NCBI GenBank assembly: GCA_050296515.1
Contig: JBNKRJ010000091.1
Span: 76,271-140,270, forward strand
DNA length: 64,000 bases
From: NBLH01 sp050296515
Lineage (GTDB): Bacteria; Bacteroidota; Bacteroidia; Bacteroidales; NBLH01
Direction: 5' to 3'
A program made the position numbers and the translations under genes. Below, in pieces: positions 34,324 to 44,229 of the stretch (position 1 is the stretch's first letter; each line of letters begins with the position of its first letter). Below the pieces are notes generated by a model. The model saw only the letters and a list, made by a program, of their open reading frames with translations. It searched no databases and was not told where the DNA came from.

Positions 34324-35757
34324 ATGAATAGTAAGGCATTTCAAATTATAAAGAATCTTTCATATACATTTACATCTAATTTAGTTGCCTTACTGGTATC
34401 TACATTAATTATTTTAATAGTACCTAAGTTGATTGGAATCAATAGTTACGGCTATTGGCAGCTCTATATCTTTTATACTAGTTATATAGGCTTTATGCAT
34501 CTTGGATGGAATGATGGAATCTATCTAAGATATGGAGGGTATAAATATATTGAATTAGATAAGAAGTTGTTTTTTTCTCAGTTTTACATGCTGCTTATAT
34601 TACAGATGTTTTTTACATCTATCCTAATTATTTATTCAGTACTGAATATAAGCGAACCAAATAGAAGATTTATCCTGATTTCTACGGCAGTTACCTTACT
34701 TCTTTCAAATACTAGATATTTCCTTTTTTATGTTTTACAATCAACAAACAGAGTTTCAGATTATGCGAAGGTAACTATTATAGACAGAACTATATATATT
34801 ACTATTATATGTGCTATGCTAATCAATGGGTATAGAGAATTTAAGCTCCTAATACTTGCTGATATTTTTGCTAAATTTTTATCTTTAATCATAGCATCAA
34901 TTTATTGTAAAGACATAGTATATAAAAAAGTTACGTCATTTATTTTTACTTTCCAAGAAGCTTTTGAAAACATTCGAGTTGGTATAAAATTGATGTTTTC
35001 AAATATTGGTAACATGTTAATAATTGGTATTATAAGATTTGGAATAGAACGAGCATGGAACGTAGGTACCTTTGGAAAGGTTTCTCTTGTTTTGAGTATA
35101 TCAAATGCAATTATGCTTTTCATCAATACTGTAGGTATAGTATTTTTCCCAATACTAAAACGTTCGGATGAAAGTAAATTGCCCAATTTATATATAACAA
35201 TGAGAAGTATCTTGGTCATCCTTTTATTATCTTTTTTACTTTTATATTATCCTATAAAAATAGCCCTATTATTTTGGCTTCCAAAATACGCAGATAGCAT
35301 AATATACATGTCATTAGTATTTCCGATGGTTGTATTTGAAGGTAAAATGACTCTCCTTGTAAATACGTATATGAAGACATTACGAAAGGAAAAACTATTA
35401 TTGAAGTTAAATATTTCTTTTGTACTCCTAAGTCTACTTTTTACAATCTTTTTTACCATCTTATTTAAGAATTTAAATCTAGCAGTTTTATCTATTTTAA
35501 TAATACTTGGTCTGAGAAGTATTATGGCAGAAGTACTATTGTCTAAGATTTTAGGAATATCAGTAACAAAGGATATTATTATAGAATTAGCAATTACCAT
35601 TATCTTTGTAATTGTTTCTTGGTTTATAAATTCATGGGTATCATTTTTTTTGTTTTTTATATCATATCTTATTTATATGATAATAAAAAGTTCTGAAATT
35701 AAATATGCAATTTTAGTGATAAAACCGATGTTCATTAAAACAAATAATAGCAATTGA
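34324..35757 (+). CDS. Wzx-type oligosaccharide flippase (module A)
   Basis: A 477-residue protein with 12-14 membrane segments in the polysaccharide transporter (MOP) fold. It begins IIKNLSYTFTSNLVALLVST and has the loop GINSYGYWQLYIFYTSYIG typical of the N-terminal half. Expected to flip undecaprenyl-linked repeat units to the periplasm. One of two flippases in the locus; the other is at 41690. Confidence 0.82.
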   Translation: MNSKAFQIIKNLSYTFTSNLVALLVSTLIILIVPKLIGINSYGYWQLYIFYTSYIGFMHLGWNDGIYLRYGGYKYIELDKKLFFSQFYMLLILQMFFTSILIIYSVLNISEPNRRFILISTAVTLLLSNTRYFLFYVLQSTNRVSDYAKVTIIDRTIYITIICAMLINGYREFKLLILADIFAKFLSLIIASIYCKDIVYKKVTSFIFTFQEAFENIRVGIKLMFSNIGNMLIIGIIRFGIERAWNVGTFGKVSLVLSISNAIMLFINTVGIVFFPILKRSDESKLPNLYITMRSILVILLLSFLLLYYPIKIALLFWLPKYADSIIYMSLVFPMVVFEGKMTLLVNTYMKTLRKEKLLLKLNISFVLLSLLFTIFFTILFKNLNLAVLSILIILGLRSIMAEVLLSKILGISVTKDIIIELAITIIFVIVSWFINSWVSFFLFFISYLIYMIIKSSEIKYAILVIKPMFIKTNNSN

Positions 35758-35798
35758 ACTAAGTAATAATTCATGAATTTAAATTTTATATTCAACTT

Positions 35799-36905
35799 AT
35801 GAAACTTATAATAAATACAGTAAATTTACAAATAGGTGGAGCCTTGCAAAGATCAATCTCATTTTTAAATGAACTAAAATCATTTGGCAAAGATGAATAT
35901 CATGTTTTCTACTCTGAAAGTATAGGTAGTCAAATTGAATTAGAAGAATTTCCTTCCAATTTTCATTTTTACTATTTTGAAAAAAGTCCAGCATCATTAA
36001 AAACAAGGCGAAAGACGATTTCTAAATTTAATAAACTTGAAAAAATTTTAAAGCCAGATATTGCATTTTCGTTTGTTGGACCTGCCTATTGGAAACCAAA
36101 ATTCACAACACATTTAGTTGGTTTTGGCATTCCACACATAGTTTATAACGATTACAGCTATGTTAGAAACCTCTCGTTAAAAACAAAATTGGAAATGGTT
36201 TATAAGAAATTTTGGACTAAATACGAAGCTGACCATTTTGTAGTGCAAACAGAGGATGTAAAAGAAAAATTAGCCAAAAATCTTTCAATACCTGAAAAAA
36301 AAATTTATATTGTAACAAATGGCATTGGTATCCAATACAAAAATACTCAAATAAAAAAAGTAAAGAATGATACAAAAAAATTATTACTAATTAGTAGATA
36401 TAGGCCTAGCAAGAATTTTGAAATCATTAATGATGTAATTGAACATTTAAAAAAGAAATCAATAAAAGTAGAATTTCATGTGACAATTGAAGATATAGAC
36501 TTTAATCGTTTATTTGCATCAAATCAAGACTGGGTTATAAATCATGGACCAATAAAATCTAAAGATTGTCCAGAATTATATAATCAATGCGATGCTATGT
36601 TTTTGCCAACTCAGTTGGAATGTTTTTCGGCCTCCTATCCGGAAGCAATGAAAATGGAAAGACCGATTCTCACATCAGACCTGTCATTTGCCCATACAGT
36701 TTGTGGTGATGCAGCCTTGTATTTTGATAATTCAAATGCAAAAGATATTGCTGAGAAGATTGAAATGCTCTTTCTTGACAATGGAATTTATTCAAAGCTT
36801 GTAGAAAATGGAAAGGAAAGGCTTAAAGTCTTTCAAAGCTCAAAGGAGCAAGCTGAATCATATATCAAAATTTGCGGAGAAATTATAAATAAAGAGCGAA
36901 TATAA
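35799..36905 (+). CDS. GT4-family glycosyltransferase (module A)
   Basis: A 368-residue GT-B glycosyltransferase. N-terminal LIINTVNLQIGGALQRSISF (the donor-side GG loop), linker IYIVTNGIGIQYKN, then LLLISRYRPSKNFEI and the donor-binding region ECFSASYPEAMKMERPILTS with the conserved E-x7-E. No membrane segment. Donor and acceptor unknown. Confidence 0.85.
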   Translation: MKLIINTVNLQIGGALQRSISFLNELKSFGKDEYHVFYSESIGSQIELEEFPSNFHFYYFEKSPASLKTRRKTISKFNKLEKILKPDIAFSFVGPAYWKPKFTTHLVGFGIPHIVYNDYSYVRNLSLKTKLEMVYKKFWTKYEADHFVVQTEDVKEKLAKNLSIPEKKIYIVTNGIGIQYKNTQIKKVKNDTKKLLLISRYRPSKNFEIINDVIEHLKKKSIKVEFHVTIEDIDFNRLFASNQDWVINHGPIKSKDCPELYNQCDAMFLPTQLECFSASYPEAMKMERPILTSDLSFAHTVCGDAALYFDNSNAKDIAEKIEMLFLDNGIYSKLVENGKERLKVFQSSKEQAESYIKICGEIINKERI

Positions 36906-36940
36906 TCATAAAGAGAATTCATAATTAACCGAAGTTAATC

Positions 36941-37552
36941 ATGTATAAACTAAGGCAACAAATAAAGAGATATGGAATTATCGGAATATTAAATCTCTCA
37001 ATCAATTATTTGAGGACAAAATTACTATTTCCTCAAGCCAAAATAATACGATTTCCATTCGAAATTAGAGGAAAAAGTCAAGTAGAAATAGGTGCTAAAT
37101 TTGTTACTGGAGTTGGATGTCGATTGGAAGTAGTTTCTGAAGATTTTTTCGCAAAAAAAAAGAAGATCATTATCGGTAATAATGTACAAATTAACGATAA
37201 TGTACATATTGCTGCTGCAAAAAACATCACAATAAAAGATAATGTACTTATTGCAAGCAAGGTATTCATATCTGATCATAATCATGGCAAATATTCAGGA
37301 GACAATCCTGATTCGCCCAATAGTATTCCAATTGAACGCCCAATTGTAGCATCAGAAATATTAATTGAAGAAAATGTTTGGATTGGTGAATTTGTCTCAA
37401 TTCTGCCAGGTGTTACAATTGGAAAAGGATCCATTATAGGCACCATGTCAGTAGTTACTAAGAATATTCCTGAATACAGTATCGCAGTTGGTAGTCCAGC
37501 AAAGGTCGTCAAAAATTATAATTTTGAGACCCAAAAGTGGGAAAAGGTCTAA
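36941..37552 (+). CDS. Hexapeptide-repeat acyltransferase (module A)
   Basis: A 203-residue left-handed beta-helix acyltransferase related to the WcaF/maltose O-acetyltransferase group. Repeats such as IGNNVQINDNVHIAAAKNITI and KDNVLIASKVFI, active-site ISDHNHG, and GVTIGKGSIIGTMSVVT with SIAVGSPAKVVKNY at the end. Likely O-acetylates a sugar of the repeat unit. Confidence 0.85.
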   Translation: MYKLRQQIKRYGIIGILNLSINYLRTKLLFPQAKIIRFPFEIRGKSQVEIGAKFVTGVGCRLEVVSEDFFAKKKKIIIGNNVQINDNVHIAAAKNITIKDNVLIASKVFISDHNHGKYSGDNPDSPNSIPIERPIVASEILIEENVWIGEFVSILPGVTIGKGSIIGTMSVVTKNIPEYSIAVGSPAKVVKNYNFETQKWEKV

Positions 37553-37644
37553 CATTCATTTTATCTTTGTAATATAATTCCAAATAAGGACTTCTTATTA
37601 TTAACTATCTTAATTTAATAATAATAAACTAATAAAAGATTTTA

Positions 37645-38463
37645 ATGAGACTTCAATTAACTGCTACAATAGTTACTTTCAAAAATGAATTACCAGTCTT
37701 ATTTAAGACAATTGAAAGTTTTTTAGATACAACTCTAGAGGTGAAACTTTTTATTGTTGACAATTCCCCTACACAGGAATTAAAAAAATTGTGCAATAAC
37801 AATCGAATTGAATATATATATTCAGGAAGTAATAATGGTTTTGGTTTTGGTCATAATCTTATAATACGACAAAATGATTTATTAGGCAAATATCACTTAA
37901 TCCTAAATCCTGATATTGTAATACCTCCTGGTACACTTGAAGAATTATATAGTTATTACGAGGCTAATCCAAACATAGGAATTTTGATGCCAAGAATACT
38001 TTTTCCAGATAAAACAATACAATACTTGCCAAAAATCTTACCTAGTCCTATAAATTTGTTAGTTAGATTTGTTCCTATTTTATCCCTTTTATTTAAAATA
38101 AAAGCGAATAATTATGTTTTAAAAAACGCAAATTACGCTGAACCTTTTCGAATTTCAGTGGCATCAGGTTGTTTTATGTTAGTAAAGGCAGACCTGTTTA
38201 AAGAAAATATCTTTGATGAACGATTTTTTATGTATTTCGAAGATTTTGATTTATCTCGAAGAATTGGTGAAAATTATGAATTGATCTTGCATCCTAATAC
38301 TCATGTTTTTCATGATTATGGGCGAGGAGCACATCAAAGTATTATCCTTTTTAAAATATTTATTTTTTCACTTGTAAAGTACTTTAATAAGTGGGGATGG
38401 TTCTTTGATAACTATAAAAAACTAAAAAACAGAGAAATATTAAATCAGTTCAATGAAAAATAA
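37645..38463 (+). CDS. GT2-family glycosyltransferase, rhamnosyltransferase-like (module A)
   Basis: A 272-residue GT-A enzyme. LTATIVTFKNELPVLFKTIE at the N-terminus, LFIVDNSPTQEL, NNGFGFGHN, and the metal/donor motif LNPDIVIPPGTLEEL; the late ERFFMYFEDFDLSRRI matches the catalytic-base region of the WbbL/RfbF group that transfers rhamnose. A TATCTTTG box at 37562-37569 could provide an internal promoter. It overlaps the next gene by 11 nt. Confidence 0.83.
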   Translation: MRLQLTATIVTFKNELPVLFKTIESFLDTTLEVKLFIVDNSPTQELKKLCNNNRIEYIYSGSNNGFGFGHNLIIRQNDLLGKYHLILNPDIVIPPGTLEELYSYYEANPNIGILMPRILFPDKTIQYLPKILPSPINLLVRFVPILSLLFKIKANNYVLKNANYAEPFRISVASGCFMLVKADLFKENIFDERFFMYFEDFDLSRRIGENYELILHPNTHVFHDYGRGAHQSIILFKIFIFSLVKYFNKWGWFFDNYKKLKNREILNQFNEK

Positions 38464-39316
38464 TATTGTAATTACTGGTGCCGAAAGTTTTATTGGCACT
38501 TATTTTAAAAATAACCTAGATAATTATAAAACAAAGGAAATTTGTTTAATTAAAAATAAAGTATTTGATATTAATTTTTCAAATACAAATGTAGTTTTTC
38601 ACGTCGCTGCAATTGTACATCAGGATAAAACTATATCTGATGATATTTATTATAAAGTAAATTCAGATCTTGCTGTAGAAGTAGCTGAAAAAGCAAAAGT
38701 TGATGGAGTAAGACAATTTGTTTTCATGAGCACAGTCAAAGTGTACGGAGAGAATAATACAACAGAGGATCCTTGGACTGAAAATTCGGATTGTTTTCCA
38801 AAAGATGCATATGGAAAAAGCAAATTGGATGCAGAGAGGCGTTTAATGGCACTCAATGATGATAAATTTTTAGTCTCAATAGTTCGAACACCAGTAGTTT
38901 ACGGTCCTTTTGTGAAGGGGAATATTCAAAGAATCGCAAAATTCGTTAAATTCAAAAAAATAATTCCCTTCAAAGGCATTAAAAATAAAAGAGCAATGGT
39001 TTATATAGGCAATCTCATCGCGTTAATTGATGAAATTATTAAACAACAAAAATCAGGAATTTTTCTGGCTGGAGATAGTAATATAATGAGTACCTCTGAA
39101 TTAGTTGAATATATGATCAAATCATTAGATAATTCTAAATATTTTATCAAGTTTCCTATATCATTAAAATATCTTATTAAATTTTTAAAGCCAAATTTAT
39201 ATAATAGATTGTTTGGAAACCTAGTCATCAATAACTCAAAAACATTCGCCTTACTTGATTTCAAACCTCCTTTTGATGCAGAATATGGTATAAAAGAAGT
39301 TATCAAATCATTGTAA
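38453..39316 (+). CDS. NAD-dependent sugar epimerase/reductase, WbpV-like (module A)
   Basis: A 287-residue extended short-chain dehydrogenase. NIVITGAESFIGTYFKNNL at the N-terminus, FHVAAIVHQDKT, STVKVYGE and catalytic YGKSKLDAERRL. Position directly before a WecA/WbpL-type initiating transferase matches the WbpV-WbpL pairing, where WbpV reduces a UDP-4-keto-6-deoxy-HexNAc to make UDP-FucNAc or QuiNAc. The matching 4,6-dehydratase (WbpM-like) is not in the window. Confidence 0.77.
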   Translation: MKNNIVITGAESFIGTYFKNNLDNYKTKEICLIKNKVFDINFSNTNVVFHVAAIVHQDKTISDDIYYKVNSDLAVEVAEKAKVDGVRQFVFMSTVKVYGENNTTEDPWTENSDCFPKDAYGKSKLDAERRLMALNDDKFLVSIVRTPVVYGPFVKGNIQRIAKFVKFKKIIPFKGIKNKRAMVYIGNLIALIDEIIKQQKSGIFLAGDSNIMSTSELVEYMIKSLDNSKYFIKFPISLKYLIKFLKPNLYNRLFGNLVINNSKTFALLDFKPPFDAEYGIKEVIKSL

Positions 39317-39360
39317 AAGAATATATTTTCTATTTAATATAAAAACTAATTTTGCATTCC

Positions 39361-40359
39361 ATGATTGAATCACTAATATTTTTATCGTTGATTTTAATCT
39401 CCTTATTTGGAACTTTTATAATAAAAAAAATTGCTTTAAAAAGAAATATTGTTGATCTACCTAATGAAAGAAGCTCGCATACTATGCCAACTCCAAGAGG
39501 AGGTGGATTAGCAATTGTAATTGCCTGGTACATTGGAATAATTACCTTTTTTTTAATTGGAAAAATTGATGATTCATTATTTTATGCTCTATTAAGTGGT
39601 ATATTTCTAGCTAGTGTAAGTGTATTAGATGATATTTATGACCTTTCTCCTAAAATCAGATTATTCTTTCAGTTTATCTCTGCAGGATTAGCTCTTTATT
39701 TTTTAGGAGGCATTAATTCTATTGACCTTGGTTTTATTGCTATTGATAATGGAGTTCTATTATCTGTATTTGCATTTTTAGCTATGGTTTGGTTTATAAA
39801 TTTATATAATTTTTTGGATGGCATTGACGCCTATGCGTCAATGGAGGGAATAATTGTCGCTTTGGGTATTTATCTTTTAATATCAAACAGTTTAGCATTA
39901 GTTTTGGTATTTTCAATTTTGGGATTTCTTTATTGGAACTGGCCGAAAGCTAAAATTTTTATGGGGGATGTTGGAAGTACTCAAATTGGCTTTATTCTTG
40001 TAGTTTTAGGTATTTACTTTCATAATTCAAATGAGATTTCAATTTGGAACTGGCTTATATTTACCTCTCTTTTTTGGTTCGATGCCACACTTACATTATT
40101 CCGAAGATGGAGAAATAAAGAAAGAATAAGTGAAGCCCATAAAAAACATGCCTATCAGCGATTAAACCAGTATGGTTTTTCTCACTTAAAAATTAATGTA
40201 TTGTCGTCTCTTATCAACTCATTTTTGATTATTATAGTTTTGATCAATAAATACTATGTTGAACTAAGTTCTTTCTACTTGTTAATCTTTATAGTGATTT
40301 CTTTATACATTATGTATAGAAAAATTGATAAATTATTCCCTTTTAAATCAGATTCATAA
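39361..40359 (+). CDS. WecA/WbpL-type undecaprenyl-phosphate sugar-1-phosphate transferase
   Basis: About 332 residues and about ten membrane segments. Conserved motifs of the MraY/WecA superfamily are all visible: LPNERSSHTMPTPRGGG, the DD pair in VLDDIYDLSPKIR, NLYNFLDGIDAYAS and FMGDVGSTQIGFIL, ending in a histidine-rich loop (SEAHKKHAYQRL). It starts a repeat unit by loading a HexNAc-1-phosphate onto the lipid carrier. The TTG at 39352 is a weaker start than the ATG at 39361. It ends 10 nt from a convergent gene. Confidence 0.9.
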   Translation: MIESLIFLSLILISLFGTFIIKKIALKRNIVDLPNERSSHTMPTPRGGGLAIVIAWYIGIITFFLIGKIDDSLFYALLSGIFLASVSVLDDIYDLSPKIRLFFQFISAGLALYFLGGINSIDLGFIAIDNGVLLSVFAFLAMVWFINLYNFLDGIDAYASMEGIIVALGIYLLISNSLALVLVFSILGFLYWNWPKAKIFMGDVGSTQIGFILVVLGIYFHNSNEISIWNWLIFTSLFWFDATLTLFRRWRNKERISEAHKKHAYQRLNQYGFSHLKINVLSSLINSFLIIIVLINKYYVELSSFYLLIFIVISLYIMYRKIDKLFPFKSDS

Positions 40360-40369
40360 AAGCTTAATT

Positions 40370-41677
40370 CTATCTTGAATATATTGCCTTACTTGTATCT
40401 AAATTATCATCAATTAACTTAATATCAGCTATTTCTACTTCTGAATAGTTTTTAAGTGAATTAAGAAAAAATACTGGATTTTCAGTTTCTTCTCTAAATC
40501 TATATTTTACTTCGATTAATTTCCATTCATCTTCTAAACTTGTAATTTTTTTTGGTAAAAATGCTGGTGTATGATTTTTGTACTCATCAAGTACCCACCA
40601 GCCTATTTGAAAAGGAATTCCCAAACCTTCCAACACTCTACATTTAAAACTAATTTTGTAAGTGTGGTTTGGGTAATATAAAATTGATCTACCTGCATAT
40701 TTTAATGACCAATCCCCTCCATTTCCATCTGTTCTTGAAACTCTTACTCCATTACCATAAGGAGTCTTAATTAATTTAATAGTTGTAGAGTCAGCATTTT
40801 TGTTCCAAAACATCAATTGGTATTTAAAATCGCCATTATACAAAAGATTTTTTTCAGGTTCATGTTCAATATAATTGAAAACTTCAAACTTTTTATTCAA
40901 TACTCTATTATGAAACATACTATCTGCTTCCTTAAGTTTAACTAGATTATCAACATCATTATTGGTATAAAAAACAATAGCACCAATATTGATAATAATA
41001 AATACGGCTAGTAATAGAATTGTTAAGTATTTTCCATTAATTAGAATTCTAATAAAAGTGAGTTTAGATAAAGAAAGATTTTTCAACAAGCAGGGTAATG
41101 AAAAAAATAGAATTGTTAATATTATGTATAGAAGATCGGTAGGAGTAATGTTCGCAACTCTTACTTGACCAAATTTAGCAATAAATGGCCTTAAATCTTT
41201 CGTTTCAAAAATAATTTCTTTCTTTAATGAGTCTCCCATAAAAACAACCTCCCCATCTTTACTCAAATTAAAATCTTCATTATTTTCTATAAAATATGAA
41301 AGAGTGTTTTTTGAAAAGATTGTTTTAGAACCTGAAATAAATAACTCAACCTGCTCAATTTGCTGAATATTAGTTAAATCAAGATCTCCAAAGCTAACTA
41401 TCAAATTAGAATAAGTATATCTCAAAGGTAACTTTGCCTCAACTTCCTTAATTAAACCATTATTCTTAGTTATTGTTGGCAATTTTTGCCGTGGTGAAAG
41501 TGAATTCCATGTAAGATTATAATATATTTGCACAGAATCTCTTGAAGCGGACTTGTATTTCAATTTTATTTTAACAGAATCCTCTGTTTTATCCTCCATT
41601 TTAAGTCCGAAGTAGAGATGTAAAAAGTAAAAAACTAACAGTATTGGAATATAAATAAAAAAAATTTTTAGCGTCAT
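40370..41677 (-). CDS. Membrane protein with C-terminal carbohydrate-binding-like domain
   Basis: About 435 residues, unrecognised as a whole. An N-terminal membrane segment (IFFIYIPILLVFYFLHLYFG) is followed by a beta-rich region (about 25-175), then two membrane segments (LLYIILTILFFSLPCL and YLTILLLAVFIIINIGAIVF), then a C-terminal domain that begins NLLYNGDFKYQLMFWNK and resembles the CBM4/9-like beta-sandwich (NGDFE..W, then YPNHTYKISFKCR). The frame opens at 41725, but the ATG at 41677 (MTLKIFFIYIP) is preferred. It is the only minus-strand gene within the two Wzx/Wzy modules, and its 5' end is divergent from the next flippase. Confidence 0.7.
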   Translation of the reverse strand: MTLKIFFIYIPILLVFYFLHLYFGLKMEDKTEDSVKIKLKYKSASRDSVQIYYNLTWNSLSPRQKLPTITKNNGLIKEVEAKLPLRYTYSNLIVSFGDLDLTNIQQIEQVELFISGSKTIFSKNTLSYFIENNEDFNLSKDGEVVFMGDSLKKEIIFETKDLRPFIAKFGQVRVANITPTDLLYIILTILFFSLPCLLKNLSLSKLTFIRILINGKYLTILLLAVFIIINIGAIVFYTNNDVDNLVKLKEADSMFHNRVLNKKFEVFNYIEHEPEKNLLYNGDFKYQLMFWNKNADSTTIKLIKTPYGNGVRVSRTDGNGGDWSLKYAGRSILYYPNHTYKISFKCRVLEGLGIPFQIGWWVLDEYKNHTPAFLPKKITSLEDEWKLIEVKYRFREETENPVFFLNSLKNYSEVEIADIKLIDDNLDTSKAIYSR

Positions 41678-41689
41678 AAAAGTTAATAT

Positions 41690-42949
41690 ATGATATCCAC
41701 AAAAAATGCGTTTTGGAAAACACAAATATATAATAAATACCTAATCACCTTTGTCTTCTCTATTATTAATGCATTTTTTAATTTTTACTTTTTTCGAAGT
41801 GCATTAAAAAATCTTGGAGAGGAATCATTTTACTATTATGCATACTCAAGAAGAATTATTGCTTTTGTTAGCCCAATTTTAATAATGGGGATTGGCGTAG
41901 GTCTACCCAGATACATGGGGGTATATTTTAAATATAAAAGAGATACTTCAATACTTCTTAGTTCTAGTTTAGTAATTGTTTCCATCATGGCTATTGTATG
42001 GGGAATGTTTAATTTGACCTTTAATGAATTTATGACATCAATAATATGGGGAAAGGTTTCTAAGTTCACGCTTTCACTAAATCTATCAATTAGCCTGTTC
42101 TTATTTTCTTTTTGCCTTTGGGGTATAATCCATTCCTATTTTAGAGGTAAAATAATGGTAGTAACTTCCGGGATTTTATTATTAATCGTCGAATCATTTA
42201 TCCCTTTTTTAGGTTTTTATTTTATTAATTCTTTAAACATCATATATTATTTTATCTCTACTTCATTAATCGGATTTGCGGTAGTTATGCTAATCATATT
42301 ATTTAAAAAGAAATTTGTTTTTCCATCCTACACTGTTATTATTAAATTGCTAAAATATGGAATTAGAAGAATACCCGGTGATTTAGCTTTTTCGTTATTA
42401 GTGTTTCTTCCTTCATTTTTTGCCATAACACTCTTAAATATTGAATATGCCGGAATTATTAGTTTTGCAGGAGCAATTCTTACTTTATCAGCATTACCTG
42501 CTTCAGCTATTTCGTTTAATATCCTTTCCAGATCAGCTTTCTTGTTTCTAAATAACAAAAAACTTTTAAAAAATGAAGTAAAGAAAATATTAATCGTCGG
42601 TATTTTATATGGAATAATTACATATACCTTTTTTAAGTTTATGTTAGTTGATCTAATTACATGGTTTATGGATCCTGCATTATTAAAATATATAGAAATA
42701 ATGGAATATTTTTTAATTGCAATACCTGCTTATGTTATTTTCATATTGTTAAGAAGTGTAATAGATGGAACTAAAATAAAAGCCTATAACTCAAGAAATT
42801 TGTTAATCAGTTTAATCGTTTTTTTAACATTTGCACTAATAGCAATATTATATCATTCGGTTAATACAATTATATTTGGTATTATTGCGGCTTATTTTTC
42901 TTTGGGTTTATTAAGTTTAATTAGGGTTTATAAAATTTTTAAAGAATGA
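41690..42949 (+). CDS. Wzx-type oligosaccharide flippase (module B)
   Basis: A 419-residue protein with about 12 membrane segments, MOP-superfamily polysaccharide transporter type: N-terminal FVFSIINAFFNFYFFRSALK, the loop ESFYYYAYSRRII and GIGVGLPRYMG. Second flippase of the locus, clearly different from that at 34324. Its start is 12 nt from the start of the divergent carbohydrate-binding-like gene, and its end overlaps the polymerase gene by 4 nt (ATGA). Confidence 0.78.
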   Translation: MISTKNAFWKTQIYNKYLITFVFSIINAFFNFYFFRSALKNLGEESFYYYAYSRRIIAFVSPILIMGIGVGLPRYMGVYFKYKRDTSILLSSSLVIVSIMAIVWGMFNLTFNEFMTSIIWGKVSKFTLSLNLSISLFLFSFCLWGIIHSYFRGKIMVVTSGILLLIVESFIPFLGFYFINSLNIIYYFISTSLIGFAVVMLIILFKKKFVFPSYTVIIKLLKYGIRRIPGDLAFSLLVFLPSFFAITLLNIEYAGIISFAGAILTLSALPASAISFNILSRSAFLFLNNKKLLKNEVKKILIVGILYGIITYTFFKFMLVDLITWFMDPALLKYIEIMEYFLIAIPAYVIFILLRSVIDGTKIKAYNSRNLLISLIVFLTFALIAILYHSVNTIIFGIIAAYFSLGLLSLIRVYKIFKE

Positions 42950-44229
42950 CATATCTACTAATTATAGTTAATTTAATTAGTCTTGGGTATTTATTAATAA
43001 GATCTATCAATGATTTTGGTAAACTTAATTATTTCCTGATTTTTGCTACCTTCAATTTTCTTTATGGATTTGCCATACCTTTTGAAATAGTAATATTTAA
43101 CAAACCATCTGTTATCCAAGGTCATTTATTGACTGTTAATCAAATGGAGTTAATTTTATTCTTAAGCACAATAAGTAATATTGGATTTTATTTAGGATTG
43201 CTTTTAACTTGCAAAGTAAAAAGAACAAATTATAATAACAGTAATAATTATAAGCAACCTCTGTCAATTTTTTTAATTTTTATTTTCACACTAGTTTTTC
43301 TTTTGACTTATAATAGAGAAGCGTTATTACAATCATTTAAATCTTATTCAGGTAATGCTGTCTCAACCTATAGCAATTCAATATATGCTTACACAAAAGA
43401 GATTTTGTTTGTAACCCTAACAATTATAATCTTATTCTTTTTACAAAAAAAGGATAAGAGGAGTTTAGTTTCTGTTCTTTTAACCGTCATCCTTATTCTT
43501 GCAGGCTTTTTCACAAAAGATAAGAATCCAATACTTATGGCATCAATTCCTTGGTTTTGGTTAGGCCTGACCTATCTATACAAAAAGTTTAGTTACAGAA
43601 AGTGGTTGATTCTTGCATTCTTTTTATTAGGAATAGCTATTATTCCAATATTTAATTCATTATTTGGGATTTCAAGAATGAAAGATGATGCTGATATTAT
43701 GTATGCTTTTGATAAATATGGCTTTTTTGGATTATTTGAAAGTAAAGATGTGATGACCAGCCTAATTGATATTACAGAGTTAAATAGTCACATTTTAGGA
43801 AAGACCTATGGTTCAGCCTTTGTTAATTGGATTCCAAAGGGTGTTTGGCCACAAAGACCTGAAACATTAGCCGAATCATATGCAAAATATAGATTAAAAG
43901 ACAACTGGGAACCTGGCAAAGGAATGGGGTTTAGTTTATTAGCAGAAGCCTATCTTAATTTTGGTGTATATGGTGCTTTTATTCAATATTTTTTCATGGG
44001 TCTACTATTTGGCTTTCTAAGGAAATTAACCGCTAATATCTTTATAGGATATGAAACATATGCTGATTTACTATTTTTTATCTGGGCTTTTAATGAGTTG
44101 GTTTTAATGCATCGAGGGCAATTCAATATGCCTTCTTCATATATCAGATTTTTTCTTCCATTATTTGTATTCTATTTAATATTTGATAAACATAAAATCC
44201 TTTCTTATTTAATAAAATGGAAAAACTAA
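42946..44229 (+). CDS. Wzy-type O-antigen polymerase (module B)
   Basis: A 427-residue protein with about ten to eleven membrane segments. A long loop with SHILGKTYGSAFVNWIPKGV and PETLAESYAKYR, followed by GFSLLAEAYLNFGVYGAF, is typical of the oligosaccharide repeat-unit polymerase family, with Arg/Glu residues in that loop thought to bind the substrate. Overlaps the flippase by 4 nt and the following glycosyltransferase by 13 nt, so the three genes are translationally coupled. Confidence 0.8.
   Translation: MTYLLIIVNLISLGYLLIRSINDFGKLNYFLIFATFNFLYGFAIPFEIVIFNKPSVIQGHLLTVNQMELILFLSTISNIGFYLGLLLTCKVKRTNYNNSNNYKQPLSIFLIFIFTLVFLLTYNREALLQSFKSYSGNAVSTYSNSIYAYTKEILFVTLTIIILFFLQKKDKRSLVSVLLTVILILAGFFTKDKNPILMASIPWFWLGLTYLYKKFSYRKWLILAFFLLGIAIIPIFNSLFGISRMKDDADIMYAFDKYGFFGLFESKDVMTSLIDITELNSHILGKTYGSAFVNWIPKGVWPQRPETLAESYAKYRLKDNWEPGKGMGFSLLAEAYLNFGVYGAFIQYFFMGLLFGFLRKLTANIFIGYETYADLLFFIWAFNELVLMHRGQFNMPSSYIRFFLPLFVFYLIFDKHKILSYLIKWKN

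Noticed and set aside
38453..39316. rmlD candidate
   Set aside because: Although an extended short-chain dehydrogenase, its place before the WecA-type transferase and its motifs fit WbpV-like epimerase/reductases better.
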